A stretch of DNA of 64,000 bases. Origin: Otatea glauca. Its lineage: Eukaryota; Streptophyta; Magnoliopsida; Poales; Poaceae. A program made the position numbers and the translations under genes. Location of the stretch: contig CM070722.1 of assembly GCA_036346275.1 (NCBI GenBank), forward strand, positions 61,417,524-61,481,523, written 5' to 3'. How positions within the stretch are numbered: position 1 is the first letter of the stretch; each line of letters starts with the position of its first letter. This document shows, one piece after another, positions 11,488 through 23,965 of the stretch. The notes under the pieces are model-generated. The model made no database searches. It was not told the DNA's origin and saw nothing but the letters and a program-made list of their open reading frames with translations.

Positions 11488-12358
11488 TTCTCTATTTTTT
11501 GAATTTCTAGCTTCAAATTCTCCCACCAAATGCGTAAGCTGTTGCCAATTTTCATTTGCTGGAAATCTCAGCGAGAGATCAAGCCTGCGGCCAGTATGTT
11601 TGCAACTTGTACACCGATGGTACGTGAACTGACCAATTTTGAGTTGCTCATGTTGTCATCAGCGCTGCATTGTCCCTGTGACTTTTTTTGTATTCGATTG
11701 CTGTCAGCACAAATATCTCCACGATCAAAGTTTTGAGGTAAAAAACTAATATCTGAAGTTGTAAACTGAAATCATGTTCGTAAATTTAAGAGTAAATTTT
11801 GCAAAACTACGTAATTTTTGTACAAACTATAAAAAACTACATGTTTTAGTATCTATTTCAGAAAAATCCACGGTCTTTCTTAATTCAGCGACCCTATAGG
11901 TCTCCTTTTTTTACATCATCTAGAGTAGTTTCTCTATTAGCAGTCAAAAATACCCTAGATGGGATGCTATATTAGGCGCTTATCTTCCCATATCGGACTT
12001 TACCAACCACGTATATAAGAACTGGAATCATCTCCCCATACATCATTTAAATCACTTTGTACCAATTGCCATTGCTCTGCAATAGGACCATTTATGTTTT
12101 TCATAAGTTCTAAGCAATTCACAATGCAAGACATATCATGTAACCAACATGTATATGCATTAAATTCTTATTTGAAACTTACCGGATATACAACTACAAG
12201 TAGACAACGTACGATGCACTGGGTGTTTGATCCAATGTGAAACCACCATATATGATGTATACTTTGGTGCTAGGGTTTCATGGAGAGAGCGGCATGGGTT
12301 TCATGGACAGAGAGAGACGTCAGTTGTGATTCTCGGATGGAAAAACGATTCGATCAGA
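11488..12358 (+). repeat. Duplication unit 2, fragment after the CACTA
   Basis: Continues the copy of unit 1 (386-1615, minus its 361-bp extra segment). At 12358/12359 it joins sequence that in unit 1 lies 5.4 kb further on (7013), so the counterpart of 1616-7012, which includes the MYB gene, is missing here. Confidence 0.85.
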
Positions 12359-13165
12359 CTCCGCGGTTAGGCGGTACTGGCATCGTGATTAGCGAGATGG
12401 CCGTTCTGTTCGTGAATAATGGGTTTACTTTCGGAAAGTGAAGGTAGGACAGGGAGTTGGTCAAGATCAAGCCGGTAGGCAACTGGCCACGTAATCGCGT
12501 GCGCTCCAGATTCTCTTTTTCGATGGCCACAACTCACCGTCAGCGTTTGAAAAATTGTTCTGGGACCGGATTTCGTAACTCCAACGGTACTAAAAATCGC
12601 GAAAATCGTTCAAAAACAGTGAAAAATCAAACGGTATAGAAATTCAAATCATTTTGAATCGCTCGGTTTTTACCGAAAACCGTTATAAACCGAAGCCGGT
12701 TGAAAAAACAAAAAAAATTGAGAAAAATTGAAAACAAATGTTATAAATTTTGTAAAAATCCAATGAAGACCAGAAAATAGGGAAAATGTAATACATATAT
12801 AAAAAATAGTATTTAAAAACACGAAAAAATTTCGATATGATCTCGCCTAAATATGAAAAAATTTCGACATGACCTTTGCTATATTTTAGACAATTGAAAG
12901 TTACATTAGACATTTAGCAATAATATATCAACAAATAATCTTTCATTTCAATACTACTCACATATCAATCAAATAAGTGCAAAAATAGACATTTACATAA
13001 TCACATAGCAATATCATTCAGAATTTCACTATCATTCACATTCAAGTTGTCAACACCATTTACATTCTAATACCTTTCAATTAAAGTTGTAGTGTAGGCA
13101 TAAGCATAGATTCATCGTTCTTCTATTATCACGAAAATGCCATGTTCGACCTACATGAACGAAAT
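12359..13165 (+). repeat. Duplication unit 2, right part
   Basis: Copy of 7013-7836. The portion from 12541 is also the left terminus of the complete hAT element. Similarity to unit 1 ends near 13165. Confidence 0.8.
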
Positions 13166-13793
13166 ATTAATAGAAAATTTGACTTGCAATGAAATGAAGC
13201 GAACAAATGAAAAAAATCGGCACGATCTTTGCTATATTTTAGACAATCTGAAGCTGTAAAGTAGGCATTTAGCAATAATATGTGAACAAATAACGTTTAA
13301 TTTCAATACCATTCACATGTCAATCCAATAAGTGCAAAAAAATAGGTATTCACATATCAATATCATTCACATTTAGATATCTTTCATTTGAAGTTGTAAA
13401 GTAGGCATATTTTTGTCGTCCTTCCCAGACAAATGCCATATTGGACCTGCATGGACGCTATGTTACTATAATATCAAGTTGCAATAAAATAAAACATACA
13501 AATGAAATATTACCTTCGGGGCTATAGATAGCGTTGTTGCGTGTACACTTGGTTAGCCATGTTGTATTCCTCGGTGGACATCAAGGCCAATCATCGTGTA
13601 GCTAGCAACTCCGCCTTGTAATCGTGCTAGTTTTGTCTCGTCCATTTACTTGTTGTTTAACATTGTTGATATAACATTGCATAAAACTCAAGGTCATGCC
13701 GCTCGTAGACCCATTGGGTAGGAGGTTGTTCATAAGCATCGGCAATGGCGTAGTCATAGCTGCCATATGAGCCATAGCTCTCTTGCGTCTCGG

Positions 13794-16570
13794 TGAAATT
13801 TCAAGCTCTATTAATTTAGTTTTGGTGTTAATGATAAATCTAATATTGAGACTAACTCTTGTGGTAATCATAATATTGATTAGTCTCAATTGTTAATTAA
13901 CGACAAATCCTTTGATGAGACTAACTCTTCTGTTGAGCTTAACTCTTATTAGTCTCTTTTGGATGAAAAAGATGGAAATATCAAAGGTATGCATTCGAGT
14001 TCATATTATCATATCTTGTTGCATACCTTGGATACAATATTAATGATTATATTGATAAATCCAAATATAAGACTAACTCTTTTATTGAGTATATTTTTTA
14101 TTAGACTCATCTCATTGAAAAATGAAAATCCTAAAGGTATACATCCAATACAACTCTATTATTTCTAGATGCATTCTTCGGAATCAAGATAAGGGATGAA
14201 CTTTACTGCAGTCTCAATATTAAGATGTGCATAATGTTTTCAATTCTATATATACATGAATGCTCACATTTAGGTGGAGTTCATACTTTATTTTAATGTT
14301 TCAATAGTATTGATCTAATTCATCTTTATATAGGATAAACTCATGTTTCAATAGTATTGATCTAAGCAATCTTTTTGTAGAGTAGTTGTTCATGGCATTA
14401 TAGGATAAACTCCAAAGCAATCTAAAAAAATTAAATATATGCATATTGATTCAAGTTTGATTATTTGTATGCACACATTTAATGGAGTCTATTATATAAT
14501 TAATGGTATCAAGAGTATTGATCATTTTCCATCTCTCCATATAAATTGGATCATTAATTTTAGATTCCATCGAATTGAGTATATAAAACTTGTGTAGTTA
14601 ATATATACTCATAACAATTTATATTCAACTTAATTATATTCGGTTGTTATTCAATCAACAAAGAACTAATCATGTATTGATGGTTCACGTTGTTGATCCT
14701 AGGGCAATTGAAAGTTCTTGAGTATATGAAGAATTAGTTGCATTAGTATACTCAAGACAGAATTAATTTTTCAATCAATTGTCTTTGGGTTGTGGTCAAT
14801 TATCAAAGAAAAAGATCAAAAGATCCTGGGAGCATCCATTATGTCTTAATGTAGTGCATTGATAATTGAGACAACTATGTGTTTTGGACTAACACTTTCA
14901 ATGAGTTTGAAATAGGTTAAGTCCAAGATCGAGATGGACAAATGGGACAAGTGCGTCATCATGTGTTGATGAGCATCAAGATGAAGATTCTGACCTAGAG
15001 AGAAGATGATTGGTCATCGTGAAAACTCCAAGTAGTTGCGAGAGGCAAATGTATAACTAGCTAGGGCTAAGGATGTGTTCGTAGTCTTTTACCGGTCTCG
15101 GTGTTTGGATGGGAGATCGGGTTGCTAGTATAGGGATCGAGTATTATAGCTTGAGATTTATCATGTGTTGATGAACTCAATCCAATTCACTCTAGCTCAC
15201 TCTCTTGGTTGGTTTTTGCATAAGCTAAGTATTTGCATTTGTCGCAAATAAGGGAGCTCATGCTTGCTTCTTATTAAATCTTGATTTGGTTTTTGCATAG
15301 AGTTGTGGATTTGCATGTGTTGCAAAAGGGAGATAGCTTATGCAAGTTGGTTTAAGTGGTTGTTTTATGGATCTAGATATTTGCATGTGTTGCAAATAGA
15401 GAGCTCATGCATTGGAGTCTTAACTTGTGACTTAATCATGTGTTGATCATCACAAAGGCTAAGATAGGTTTATGCTTTGTGTTTGCGATTTTTTTTTAAA
15501 AAATAATATATTTTTTTATTCAAATTGCAAAAATATACCACGATCTCAAAAAATTGCAAAAATATACCTCTGTCGCCCTTTGAATGGGCGACAGGGGCAA
15601 CTGAGGCCTCTGTCGCCCTCTGATTGGGCGATTTTGGCACTTGTCGCCCTTTGATTGGGCGACATGTCCCCTCTCCTGTAGCCAGTTTCTAAATAAAATC
15701 ATAACTTTTTCATATGATCTCGGATGGAGATGAACTTTATATGAAAATTGTAGCTCTCGACGAGATCTACAACTTTGGTATATAATTTTTTTTATTTGAA
15801 TCCATTTGTACTACCAAAAATGAGATAGAAGTTTCAGATCTAGTGTAGATCTGATTTTTAGATCTGAACTTTCCATCTCATTTTTGGCCATCTAAATGGA
15901 TTCAAATTAAAAAAATTGTATACAAAAATTGTAGATATAAAGTTCATCTCCATCTGAGATCATATGAAAAAGTTATGATTTTCTTTAGAAACTGGCTACA
16001 GGAAAAGGGACATGTCGCCCATTCAAAGGGCGACAAGTGCCAAAATCGCCCTCTCAAAGGGCGACAGAGGTATATTTTTGTAATTTTTTGAGATCGTGGT
16101 ATATTTTTGCAATTTAAATAAAAAAATGTATTATTTTACAAAAAAATTCTTGTGTTTGCAATATAAGTTTTTACAAAATATGGTTTAATTGAATCGTATC
16201 TTGGAGCATGTGAATAGGGTTTGCAAATGTGTCTGCAAAATGGTTTGATCATGTGTTGATCATCACATCGGTGTGTTTCTTTGTGTTTGCTTGCAATTCT
16301 TATTTATATTGTTTTAATTTACAGTTCTAGAATTAAATTGCTTGATTGTCTTTAGGATTGTATATTCTTGTCAAAGACATAATTAGCTAGTGCATTAAGT
16401 GAGCCAAGTTGACTTTGGCTTTAATTGTCAAAACCTTAGTTTATCGATTTCGCACCTATTATCATTTAGGTTTTAATATAAGGGTACTTAGGCAAGATTT
16501 TAATTAATCATGGAAGATATTTTTATAGCTGCCTATTCACCCCCCTCTAGTCGGCATCCTCGATCTTACA
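13794..16570 (+). mobile_element. Solo LTR, 2777 bp, inside the hAT transposase
   Basis: Begins TGAAATTTCAAG and ends CGATCTTACA, giving TG...CA termini, with the 5-bp target duplication CTCGG at 13789-13793 and 16571-16575. Removing it restores a continuous reading frame across the transposase tail. It is related to the solo LTR at 45960-49357 in inverted orientation: both ends and much of the body match. It lacks about 1.2 kb that in the other copy includes the TATA box. No internal retrotransposon domain is present, so it arose by LTR-LTR recombination. It carries a foldback element at 15487-16149. Confidence 0.88.
15487..16149. mobile_element. Long-hairpin foldback element, 663 bp
   Basis: Almost the whole element is one inverted repeat centred near 15850. 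The termini are GATTTTTTTT and the inverted match AAAAAAATTC. The 10-bp direct repeat TTGTGTTTGC flanks it (15477-15486 and 16150-16159), which fits the 9-10-bp target duplications of Mutator-like elements. The arms contain several GTCGCCC...GGGCGAC mini-palindromes on the outside and a conserved segment including AACTTTTTCATATGATCTCG on the inside. No coding capacity. The same family occurs at 51522-52174. Confidence 0.85.
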
Positions 16571-18424
16571 CTCGGCGACGCCATAGGAGCTAGAGCTATC
16601 CTGTTGTGCGTTCTTTCCCTTCCCGCCAGTAGTCGTCCTCTGCGATTGGGAGCGCCATGGTCTCTATCCTGTGTCACATGAGTGTACTGCGACTCCCCTG
16701 TAAATTCGATGGGATGCTGCTCTTCTGATTGGTGCGTGGGAGGCATGGCGGCATAGCAACTGGAGTCACCATTATCGGTGTCAGTCTTGGAACTACTATC
16801 ATTGTACTCTTGGTATGGCGGGCTCTGACGGTCCCCACTCTCAGTGGAGTCGTCACTCCCTATACGATGAGGCTCAGCTGCGGGATGCTTCCCCTTTCCT
16901 TTGGAGGATGCCATCCTTTTTGCTGTATCCCTTCTCGGGACTGATTGGTGCTTTCTCTTCCTCGTATGACTGTCCACGACTGTCTTGTCTGCTCATTCGG
17001 GAATGCTTTCGGTCCCAGTGTCCTTTCTTAACACAGCATGGTGTATCGGATGTGTCACAAGTAGTGATGAAAGAGGGGGTGTCACTCTCTGTATCCTCCT
17101 CATTAAATAATGGTTCACCGTTGGACTTTATTTTTTCTATCCACTGTCGGATCGGGTTTGCATCGTCGCATAGTGTTACCTTCATAAGCCGCTGGAATGA
17201 TTCGTATTCATCTTAGCGCTTTTGATTTTCTGCGGCCTTATTTCGAAGCCGAAGGTTGTAGTTGACGTACACCAGCATATGTAGATTCCTATATGACAGA
17301 CGGTTGCGGAATTTGTGTGGATGAATACAAATGTGCTCTAATTGTGCTCACATCCACTAGAAGATGCACATTGCGACACGAGATGTACGGCAAACTGCTG
17401 AAGGATGGGTGTTTCTGATCCGAACGCGTCCCACCAATGTGCTGCAAATTAACGAATATAATAATAAGTATCGACGAGAGTGCCATTATATTTAAGACTA
17501 TGTAAGAAAAATACCAGAGGATATTTTGCCATCTTGTGCCATCCTCAAAGCTAGAGCTATTGAGAACGATTCAGCCTTCCTTTTGAAAACGTCGGCGTCA
17601 TGAAGAACTTGTGTGTCACTTTCAGTATCATCAGCAAGCGCTTCAAAGGCATCTCGGAGATTTGGCAAGAAGTTGATGTTCGTGTCGTAATTGTAGGCAG
17701 TTCGGGGGTTTCAGGCAGAAGCTACATGAAGTTAAACAAAGCATGTCAATACAAGTATGTAAAATATGTGCAACTGCAAGATACTGTATTCCATGGAAGA
17801 ATATATTACCAGCATTCATATATGTGTTGCACGTTAAGTCGTCCATTTTTCGATCCACCACGTCCATGTACATCACATTTGTTGATGGAGACTCATATAA
17901 CAAACTATCGCACTCCTGTCGCTCTATAGTGTACCGTAGGATCGTCTCGCTCAATGTAGGCACCCTGTCCTGATCGGTAAATCGCAGGAAGGCGTATAAC
18001 GGTTCCATCGACTTGACAAGAGATCGAAGATTATCCCACCAGTTCAATCTCGAGAGGTGACCGTACACGTACCTCCCCTTGGTGTTATCAACAAAGCGAG
18101 AGCTTACAAATCCTTCGGCAGCCATCCATTGCATGAATTTGTCCTTGCACCGAAAGAAATTGTCCAAGAACATATAGTTAGTGTTGAAACGAGTTGCTTT
18201 CACTTGACCAACTCACCTCCAATATACTTTTTTATCATAGCGTGAATCTTGGAATGATTGTATATCCATCGAGAGATTTTTCTTGCTCTCTCAATGACCG
18301 AGGTGTGATCAGGGAACTCTCTAATCTCCTTTAGCATCAAATTAATAGTGTGGACCACACAAGGCTGCCACAAGATGTTGCGGTGCTGCCGTACAATGAG
18401 CTTGCATGTCTTCTTGTACTTAGC

Positions 18425-18716
18425 ACCATTATCCGGGACAATTTGCACTATATTTGTCGGATCCACCTCGTTGACCACTGAATATATTTCCTGCGTGAGC
18501 AAACAAAATCAATTACGACAATTACGTGATGTTTACGTTAATTAAATTGTAGAAGAGTACAAACGAAACCACCATTATCCGGGACAATTTGCACTATATT
18601 TGTCGGATCCACCTCGTTGACCACTGAATATATTTCCTGCGTGAGCAAACAAAATCAATTACGACAATTACGTGATGTTTACGTTAATTAAATTGTAGAA
18701 GAGTACAAACGAAACC
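18425..18716. repeat. Perfect 146-bp tandem duplication in the transposase
   Basis: 18425-18570 and 18571-18716 are identical over all 146 bases that I compared by eye. On the minus strand each copy contains an intron 3' end (CTCACGCAG) and the first part of the following DUF659 exon, so the gene has two tandem acceptor-plus-exon starts. Complete identity suggests a recent event. Confidence 0.93.
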
Positions 18717-20727
18717 AAGTACCATGCGCAGGTACGAGGCATCCTGCGATAAACCGGTAGCATCGATGGACTTGTGGAAGAACATGGTGCCATTAGAGTA
18801 AATCATGAAGTTAATTATGCTCATGCGTATCGGCCCAGTCCAAGAACAACACATAATTGTTACTCCGTACGTAGGCCATTGCTGCATGAACTTTGCGAAT
18901 CTCTCCTAAATGTCTGCTTCATTTGCATCTAAAATTTTTTCATCTATATCTCGGCCACTCGGGGATGGGATACCCTTGCCTATAAATTAAACATAATACA
19001 TAAATGTTAGCTATGAATCGGCGCACAACTGAATGAATATTTTAAATCTCATTTACCGTATTTTTGTGTTTCCCTCATGGCGCTAATATAGTATGGGCTA
19101 TCTGCTTTCCGCCCCACGATACCAACAGTGTGAAAGAATTTGGCCCACGCCGAGCCAATGGCCTACTTCACACTCTTCCCCTTCCGTGTCCACCGATGGG
19201 TATCAATCCTTAGTTACACGGGCCACGGGTCGTACCAACATTGTAATTCCCTACCGTCGGAGGTCTTTCTCGTTGCGAGGAACTCCGAAACATCTTCGAT
19301 AACAGACCGTTGTGATCTCCTCCAGCCCTCCGGAGGAGCCACTACCACTACCGTGCTCGTACCTGCCACCTGCCCGGCTTCTAAATTCTGCCTCCGTCCT
19401 GGAGGTAGCCATGGCATGCTCGAGTTGGTCCTCCTTATCAGCATCACCCGTCTACCCTGAGTATACGGTTCGCCTCGGTGGGGAATCTCCAGCTGCTCCT
19501 TCTTTTCTCAGTCTCTACTCTCTCTTGTCTTTCTTCTTATCCCTTGCCCTGTCTAGCTCACGCTAAAAGTACCCGCGAACGTCTGTAGGAACTTTACTAC
19601 AATAGAGGACACTCATACCACATCCTGCTAAGTGCTGCTTTAGTCGGATCGCACCGCCTCCTTTCTTCTCTTTGAGACAGTGCTTACATCAAAATACAGC
19701 ACCTAACTTTTCACCGTGCTCCCACACCACGTCAACATGGTATGCATTCTGCTAATAGAACACAATAAAAGTAAGCATACAAACAAATATCGCTCCTAGA
19801 ACAAATGGTCTGTCATATGCTAATAGAAAATATGTTGAAGTAAATATTGCTACTTAACATACTCGATCAAATATTTCATCATATTGCTACTTGCCACAGT
19901 GAGCATTTCATCATGAACATACAGTGCATTTCATCATGATGTGAAAAAATTGGTACTACAAATTTCGATCAACAACCGAGCTAAGTAAAAAATCAGTGCC
20001 TCGTGAAGTATCGAGCAATACTTCATCATGAAACTACAAATTTCATCATATGTGCATGCATGAAACTTCAAATTTGATCTTATATTCATCAACAAACTAC
20101 CGACCGGTTTTCACAAAAAACAATGAGCATCAATAGCATATGTGCTTGCATGAACTACTGATCGGTTTTTTAAAAAAACCGAGTGAAAATCGCTTTAAAC
20201 CGAACGAAAACTCACCTCAAATTGCGAATTTCGTTCACACTCTCGAAAATTGACGCCTGCTCGAAAAACCACTGAAACTGCTCGATTTTCGCGTTGAAAC
20301 AAGCGAAATTCACACCTTCGCTGGTGGTTTCTGGCGTGCGGTGGTCGGATCCAAACGACGGTGGCTCGGTCGGCAGCACCCGGGAATGGGGAAAGCAAGA
20401 CCGTAATGATTGCGCTGGAGCTCGCTTGCGTTGCTGGTCGAGAGGTGATGGCCCTTGGGTGGGCTGGCTGGCCGGTTGGCTGTTTGGCCTGTGGGCTGTT
20501 TTTTTCTATTTTAAACTATTCGAATGGCTCAAAAACATTTCTAAAATTCATTTTTTCTAACAGATTTTACACCAGAGGTCATAGAGCAATTAATACTAAT
20601 TTTAGAGAATTTTTGGTAATTTTTTTCTATTTTTTTAAATTTTGAATGTGAACCCCAGCCAAAAACCGCTCGGTTTCAAATCCCGAGCTGGCACGGTAAG
20701 CTCAAAAACCGCGGTTTCGAAACCCTG

Positions 20728-23545
20728 CTCACCATAAGAGCGTATATAATAACCAAGCCTATTACTTACTATATCACTTATCTATATTTTCTAGCAGAAA
20801 CAATTGAAACAATAAAGTCAGGTTGTATAATAACTATATTTAAAGGTTGTCCTAGAGAAACAATAAAGCATTTAATTTGGACATTCAGTACTGACTTTAT
20901 CTTTTTGGTTATTGGCAAAGCACTAACTTCAACACTAATAATCGCTCACGCCGGCTCTAACACCGGCTTTTAGTCGGCGATAGCATCTATTTTTCTATGC
21001 ATGCTGGCTACTAAATAAGAGCCGGTTCTATTCTCTCTCTTCTTTTCTTAATCTTCTATATAGGACAAAACTGATATATCCATTTAATAGTAAACTGAAG
21101 TGATCTTATTATACATATCCTAAGAGCATTATAACGGTGTATTTATCAGTTTATAAATCTACGTCATATAAAATTTTAGTTTATACGGAGGAGAGGGTTC
21201 ATAGGATAGTTGTCGAGAGGGAGGTAGACACAATGAACGAGAGAAAAAATGAGCCCGTCTACTGGTATGGCACGGGTGAGGCGAAGGTTGAAGCTTTGCG
21301 GGAGCAAACACGGCATTTACGTGCGTGGGCCGTCCTAAAGGCCCTGCCCTGGGGGTTGGGCTCTCTCTTTCTCTACACCTCGATGGGCTTGCATCTCGTC
21401 GTTACTCTTGACAGCGTGAGTGCGTGACGAATAGTCGGAAGCCTAGCTGGAAACTAAAAGGCCCAACCCATGTTTCCCAGTGAATGTCATTTCTAGAAAA
21501 CGGGCTTGTTTCTACCGGCTTGCGACTGTACAGGATGTTTCGAAGCTTAATTTGGGAATTTGGTATGAATTTATGTTGAGAGTAATTAGACACGTGGGCG
21601 CAGCTCATGCCGCGCCGGCCGCTTAAAGCAAAGCGGTAAAAATCGCGTGAGTTTGGGAGCTTAAAAGGGGAAAAATAAACAAATATGTAATTTTAGAAAG
21701 TTTCGGGCAAACTTTTGTAAAAAACGACGCTTTAAAAATAAATTTGGAAGCTCCGAAGGGGCTATGTAAAAATTAGAGTTCCTCTCCGTACAAAATGATG
21801 CGGTAAAAATAATTTTCGGAAACTCAGGGGGCTTGCGCTAACATTTGAGTGGCCCTCCGTAAAAAATGGGGCGCCAAGAACAAACAAAAGAAGCTTCAGG
21901 GGGTTATGTAGCAAAAAAATTAGGTTATTTGGTAATCTCAGGGAATTTTTGGGAGGGAAAAACGGATAATGATGTAATTTTAGTTTTTTTGAAAAAAAAA
22001 TGGAATTTTCGAGGCGCCAAAGTAGCTTTGTGGGCCTTCCAGCAAAAAAGGACTAATATATAATTTTATAAATTTTTGTGCCCCTTCTTGAAAAAGAATA
22101 GATGTTTTGAGGTCCTTTCCACACAATAAATAGGCTAATCTACAATTTTAGAAAATTCCGGAGGCCTTTTCGACAAAATTCCAAAAGTTTTGAGAGCCTC
22201 TATGTAAAGAATGGACCATTTTGTAATTTCGGGTTTTGTCGGACGCTCCTTCACAAGAAACGCACACCGCGTGTGTGACGTGTGCCCGCAGGGCGACGCG
22301 AGCGGGATTCGAACTCGCGACTGACGGCGCGAGCGTGGGAGGCGTTACCGTTGCGCCGTGCGGACGCACACGAAGAGCGAGCGTGTCAGAATACTTGAGG
22401 CAGAAACGATGACGAGCCATACAGGTGACGTGGGCGAACGCGAAGCCAACCGTACGAATAGCAGACCATTTCTCTGTTAACGCACGCGACGTGGCGGCTG
22501 GGCACGCGGCCACAACGCCCGCATGATGTCGCGGCACCAGGAGGGAGTCGGAATCCTTCGCGGTTTATGTACGGAAGTATTCAGATTTTCCTGCATCCAA
22601 CTGTCTGATGTGCGAAGGAAGATAAATTCCGCTCCAGCTCTGACAAAGATATATCTCTTTCCTTAACCATAACCACGACACAGTTCTTGAAATTAAGCCA
22701 CTGGTTCTCATCCACACTAGGAACATCAACACAACAGAAACCAATGCCCTGATTAGCACTTTCAAAATTGGTAGCACGTGGGTTTGGCTTGGCTACCACT
22801 AGTTTGAGGTTACCTCAAACTAAAAACTTTTAGAACACTGTTCAATGATCACGTGTGTCATCTTGTTCATTCACCTGTGTCCTTACCTATTTCCTACTCA
22901 CTTCCTCCACCTCCTTCCTCTCTAACAAAAAAAAAATTAATATAAAATTTTGAACTTCGAAAATTTTAAAATGAAGGATTGAACTAAAAAAATTCTACTA
23001 TGAATTTTTTTTAAAAAATCAAATTAGAAAGTTTCAACACGAAATATTTTAAATAGAAAACTTTAAATTTAAAGTTTCAACTCAGAAAGTTTCACTAAAA
23101 ATTTCAAACAAAAATTTTTTAACTATGAAAACTTTCGGATCAAAATTTTGAGTGTAAGAAAATGTGGGAGGAAAGAGATATGAAGGGGATGAAATGTTGT
23201 GACGAGACAACCTTTGAGGGTTAAAGGACTCCAGGGAAAGAAAGAGATGATGTCACTTATCACAACGAAAGGATGTTCTTACCAAAAATTTGATGAGAAC
23301 GCTCTTAAATTAAGAATTCCCTTGCTTTGGAGTTTGGACTGCTTAGACACGTATTCATGCAATGACTAAGCAAATTACAAATGAAGCAGACTAGCAGAGT
23401 GTAGGTTTTGTACGATTCCCCACAAAATGTCCAGGTTCACCACAAATCCACAATTATTGGGCTTGTGCCACATCATCTCCTTTTGCAAAAAAAACCCCTC
23501 ATGTTTACCATAATTACATATAGACCCGTGTTGGCGAGGATTGCT
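20728..23545. other. Spacer with degenerate short repeats
   Basis: No gene recognised. Between about 21630 and 22250 a loose pattern recurs every 60-80 bp (a run like GTAATTTTAGAAA, then a GC-rich word around CTCAGGGGGC, then CCGTAAAAAATG), suggesting an old diverged tandem repeat or a decayed element. A tRNA-like stretch lies at 22283-22375. 22910-23160 is a purine/A-rich low-complexity tract. Confidence 0.45.
22283..22375 (-). repeat. tRNA-like / SINE-like sequence with pol III boxes
   Basis: On the minus strand an A-box-like CGGCGCAACGG (22348-22358) sits in a D-arm-like context with a GGCG/CGCC stem. About 33 bp further is a B-box-like AGTTCGAATCC (22305-22315). Spacing and sequence resemble tRNA and tRNA-derived SINE promoters. 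The anticodon arm does not fold convincingly, so I do not call a functional tRNA gene. A tRNA-derived SINE head is the likeliest reading. Confidence 0.5.
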
Positions 23546-23824
23546 GGGGCTGTTTGGGGGGAGCTACATTTCTAAAAATCTGTTTTTTGGCTTTCTGAGC
23601 TAAAAACAGTTGTAGCTTTTTATAAGAGACGGTTTAATAAATAGCTAATTTTCCTCAGCAATAAGCTGCAAAAGCAGGTACATCCCAGCTTTTGGCTTTT
23701 AGCTTTTGTTAGTTATATATGGCTTTTGACTTATGTAAAAAGCCACTTAAAAGCTAAGCTATTTACGAGGGATTTACTGGCTTTTCAGAAACTAAAACTG
23801 GCTTTAAGCCTCCAAAAGAGGGCC
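23546..23824. mobile_element. Probable MITE, about 280 bp
   Basis: The left edge GGGGCTGTTTGG and the right edge CCAAAAGAGGGCC are imperfect inverted matches. The interior is full of AGCTTTT/AAAAGCT words, a pattern common in hAT-related grass MITEs. I could not find an unambiguous 8-bp target duplication. Confidence 0.45.
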
Positions 23825-23965
23825 TTGATCTTGCGTGTGAGTGACGATCCATCCGTCCACGCGTTCCCTAAACCCAGATCCTTGTGTCGCCATGAAATCG
23901 GCCCCTGTAGAGCCCTCGAGGAGCCACTCTCGTTTTCCCGTCGCTGTTGTGGACCATGTGGTGCA

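Larger units (their letters stand above)
13657..19755 (-). pseudogene. Dead hAT transposase (BED finger, DUF659, hAT C-terminal region)
   Basis: Reading on the minus strand: a BED-type finger at about 19580-19745 (WEHGEKLGA, then CKHC, then RLKQHLAGC), with a TGA just before CKHC and a TAG after it. The DUF659 N-part lies at about 18720-18890 (YGVTIM and SWTGPIRMSIINFMIY). The central part at about 18200-18500 has VPDNGAKYKK and CVVHTINLMLKEI. The region at 17643-18203 contains KATRFNTNYMFLDNF. The C-terminal dimerisation part at about 17330-17460 reads HWWDAFG and SSSGCEHN, then a TAG (17338-17340) where a tryptophan codon is usual. The Ser/Tyr-rich tail is interrupted by a solo LTR at 13794-16570 and resumes to the stop at 13657. 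Several nonsense codons, a tandem duplication and the LTR all disable it. Confidence 0.85.
12541..20727 (-). mobile_element. hAT-type element carrying a DUF659 transposase
   Basis: The left end starts CAGCGTTTGAAAA and the right end is an imperfect inverted match ending TTTCGAAACCCTG. The flanks are CTCACCGT (12533-12540) and CTCACCAT (20728-20735), an 8-bp target duplication with one mismatch, as expected for hAT. Subterminal zones on both sides are rich in CGGTTT/AAACCG words. The element spans 8187 bp, of which 2777 bp are a later solo LTR; the original was about 5.4 kb. The single gene inside runs on the minus strand and is dead. Confidence 0.82.

Noticed and set aside
22283..22375. Functional tRNA gene
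   Set aside because: A and B boxes are present, but I cannot form a complete cloverleaf, especially the anticodon arm.
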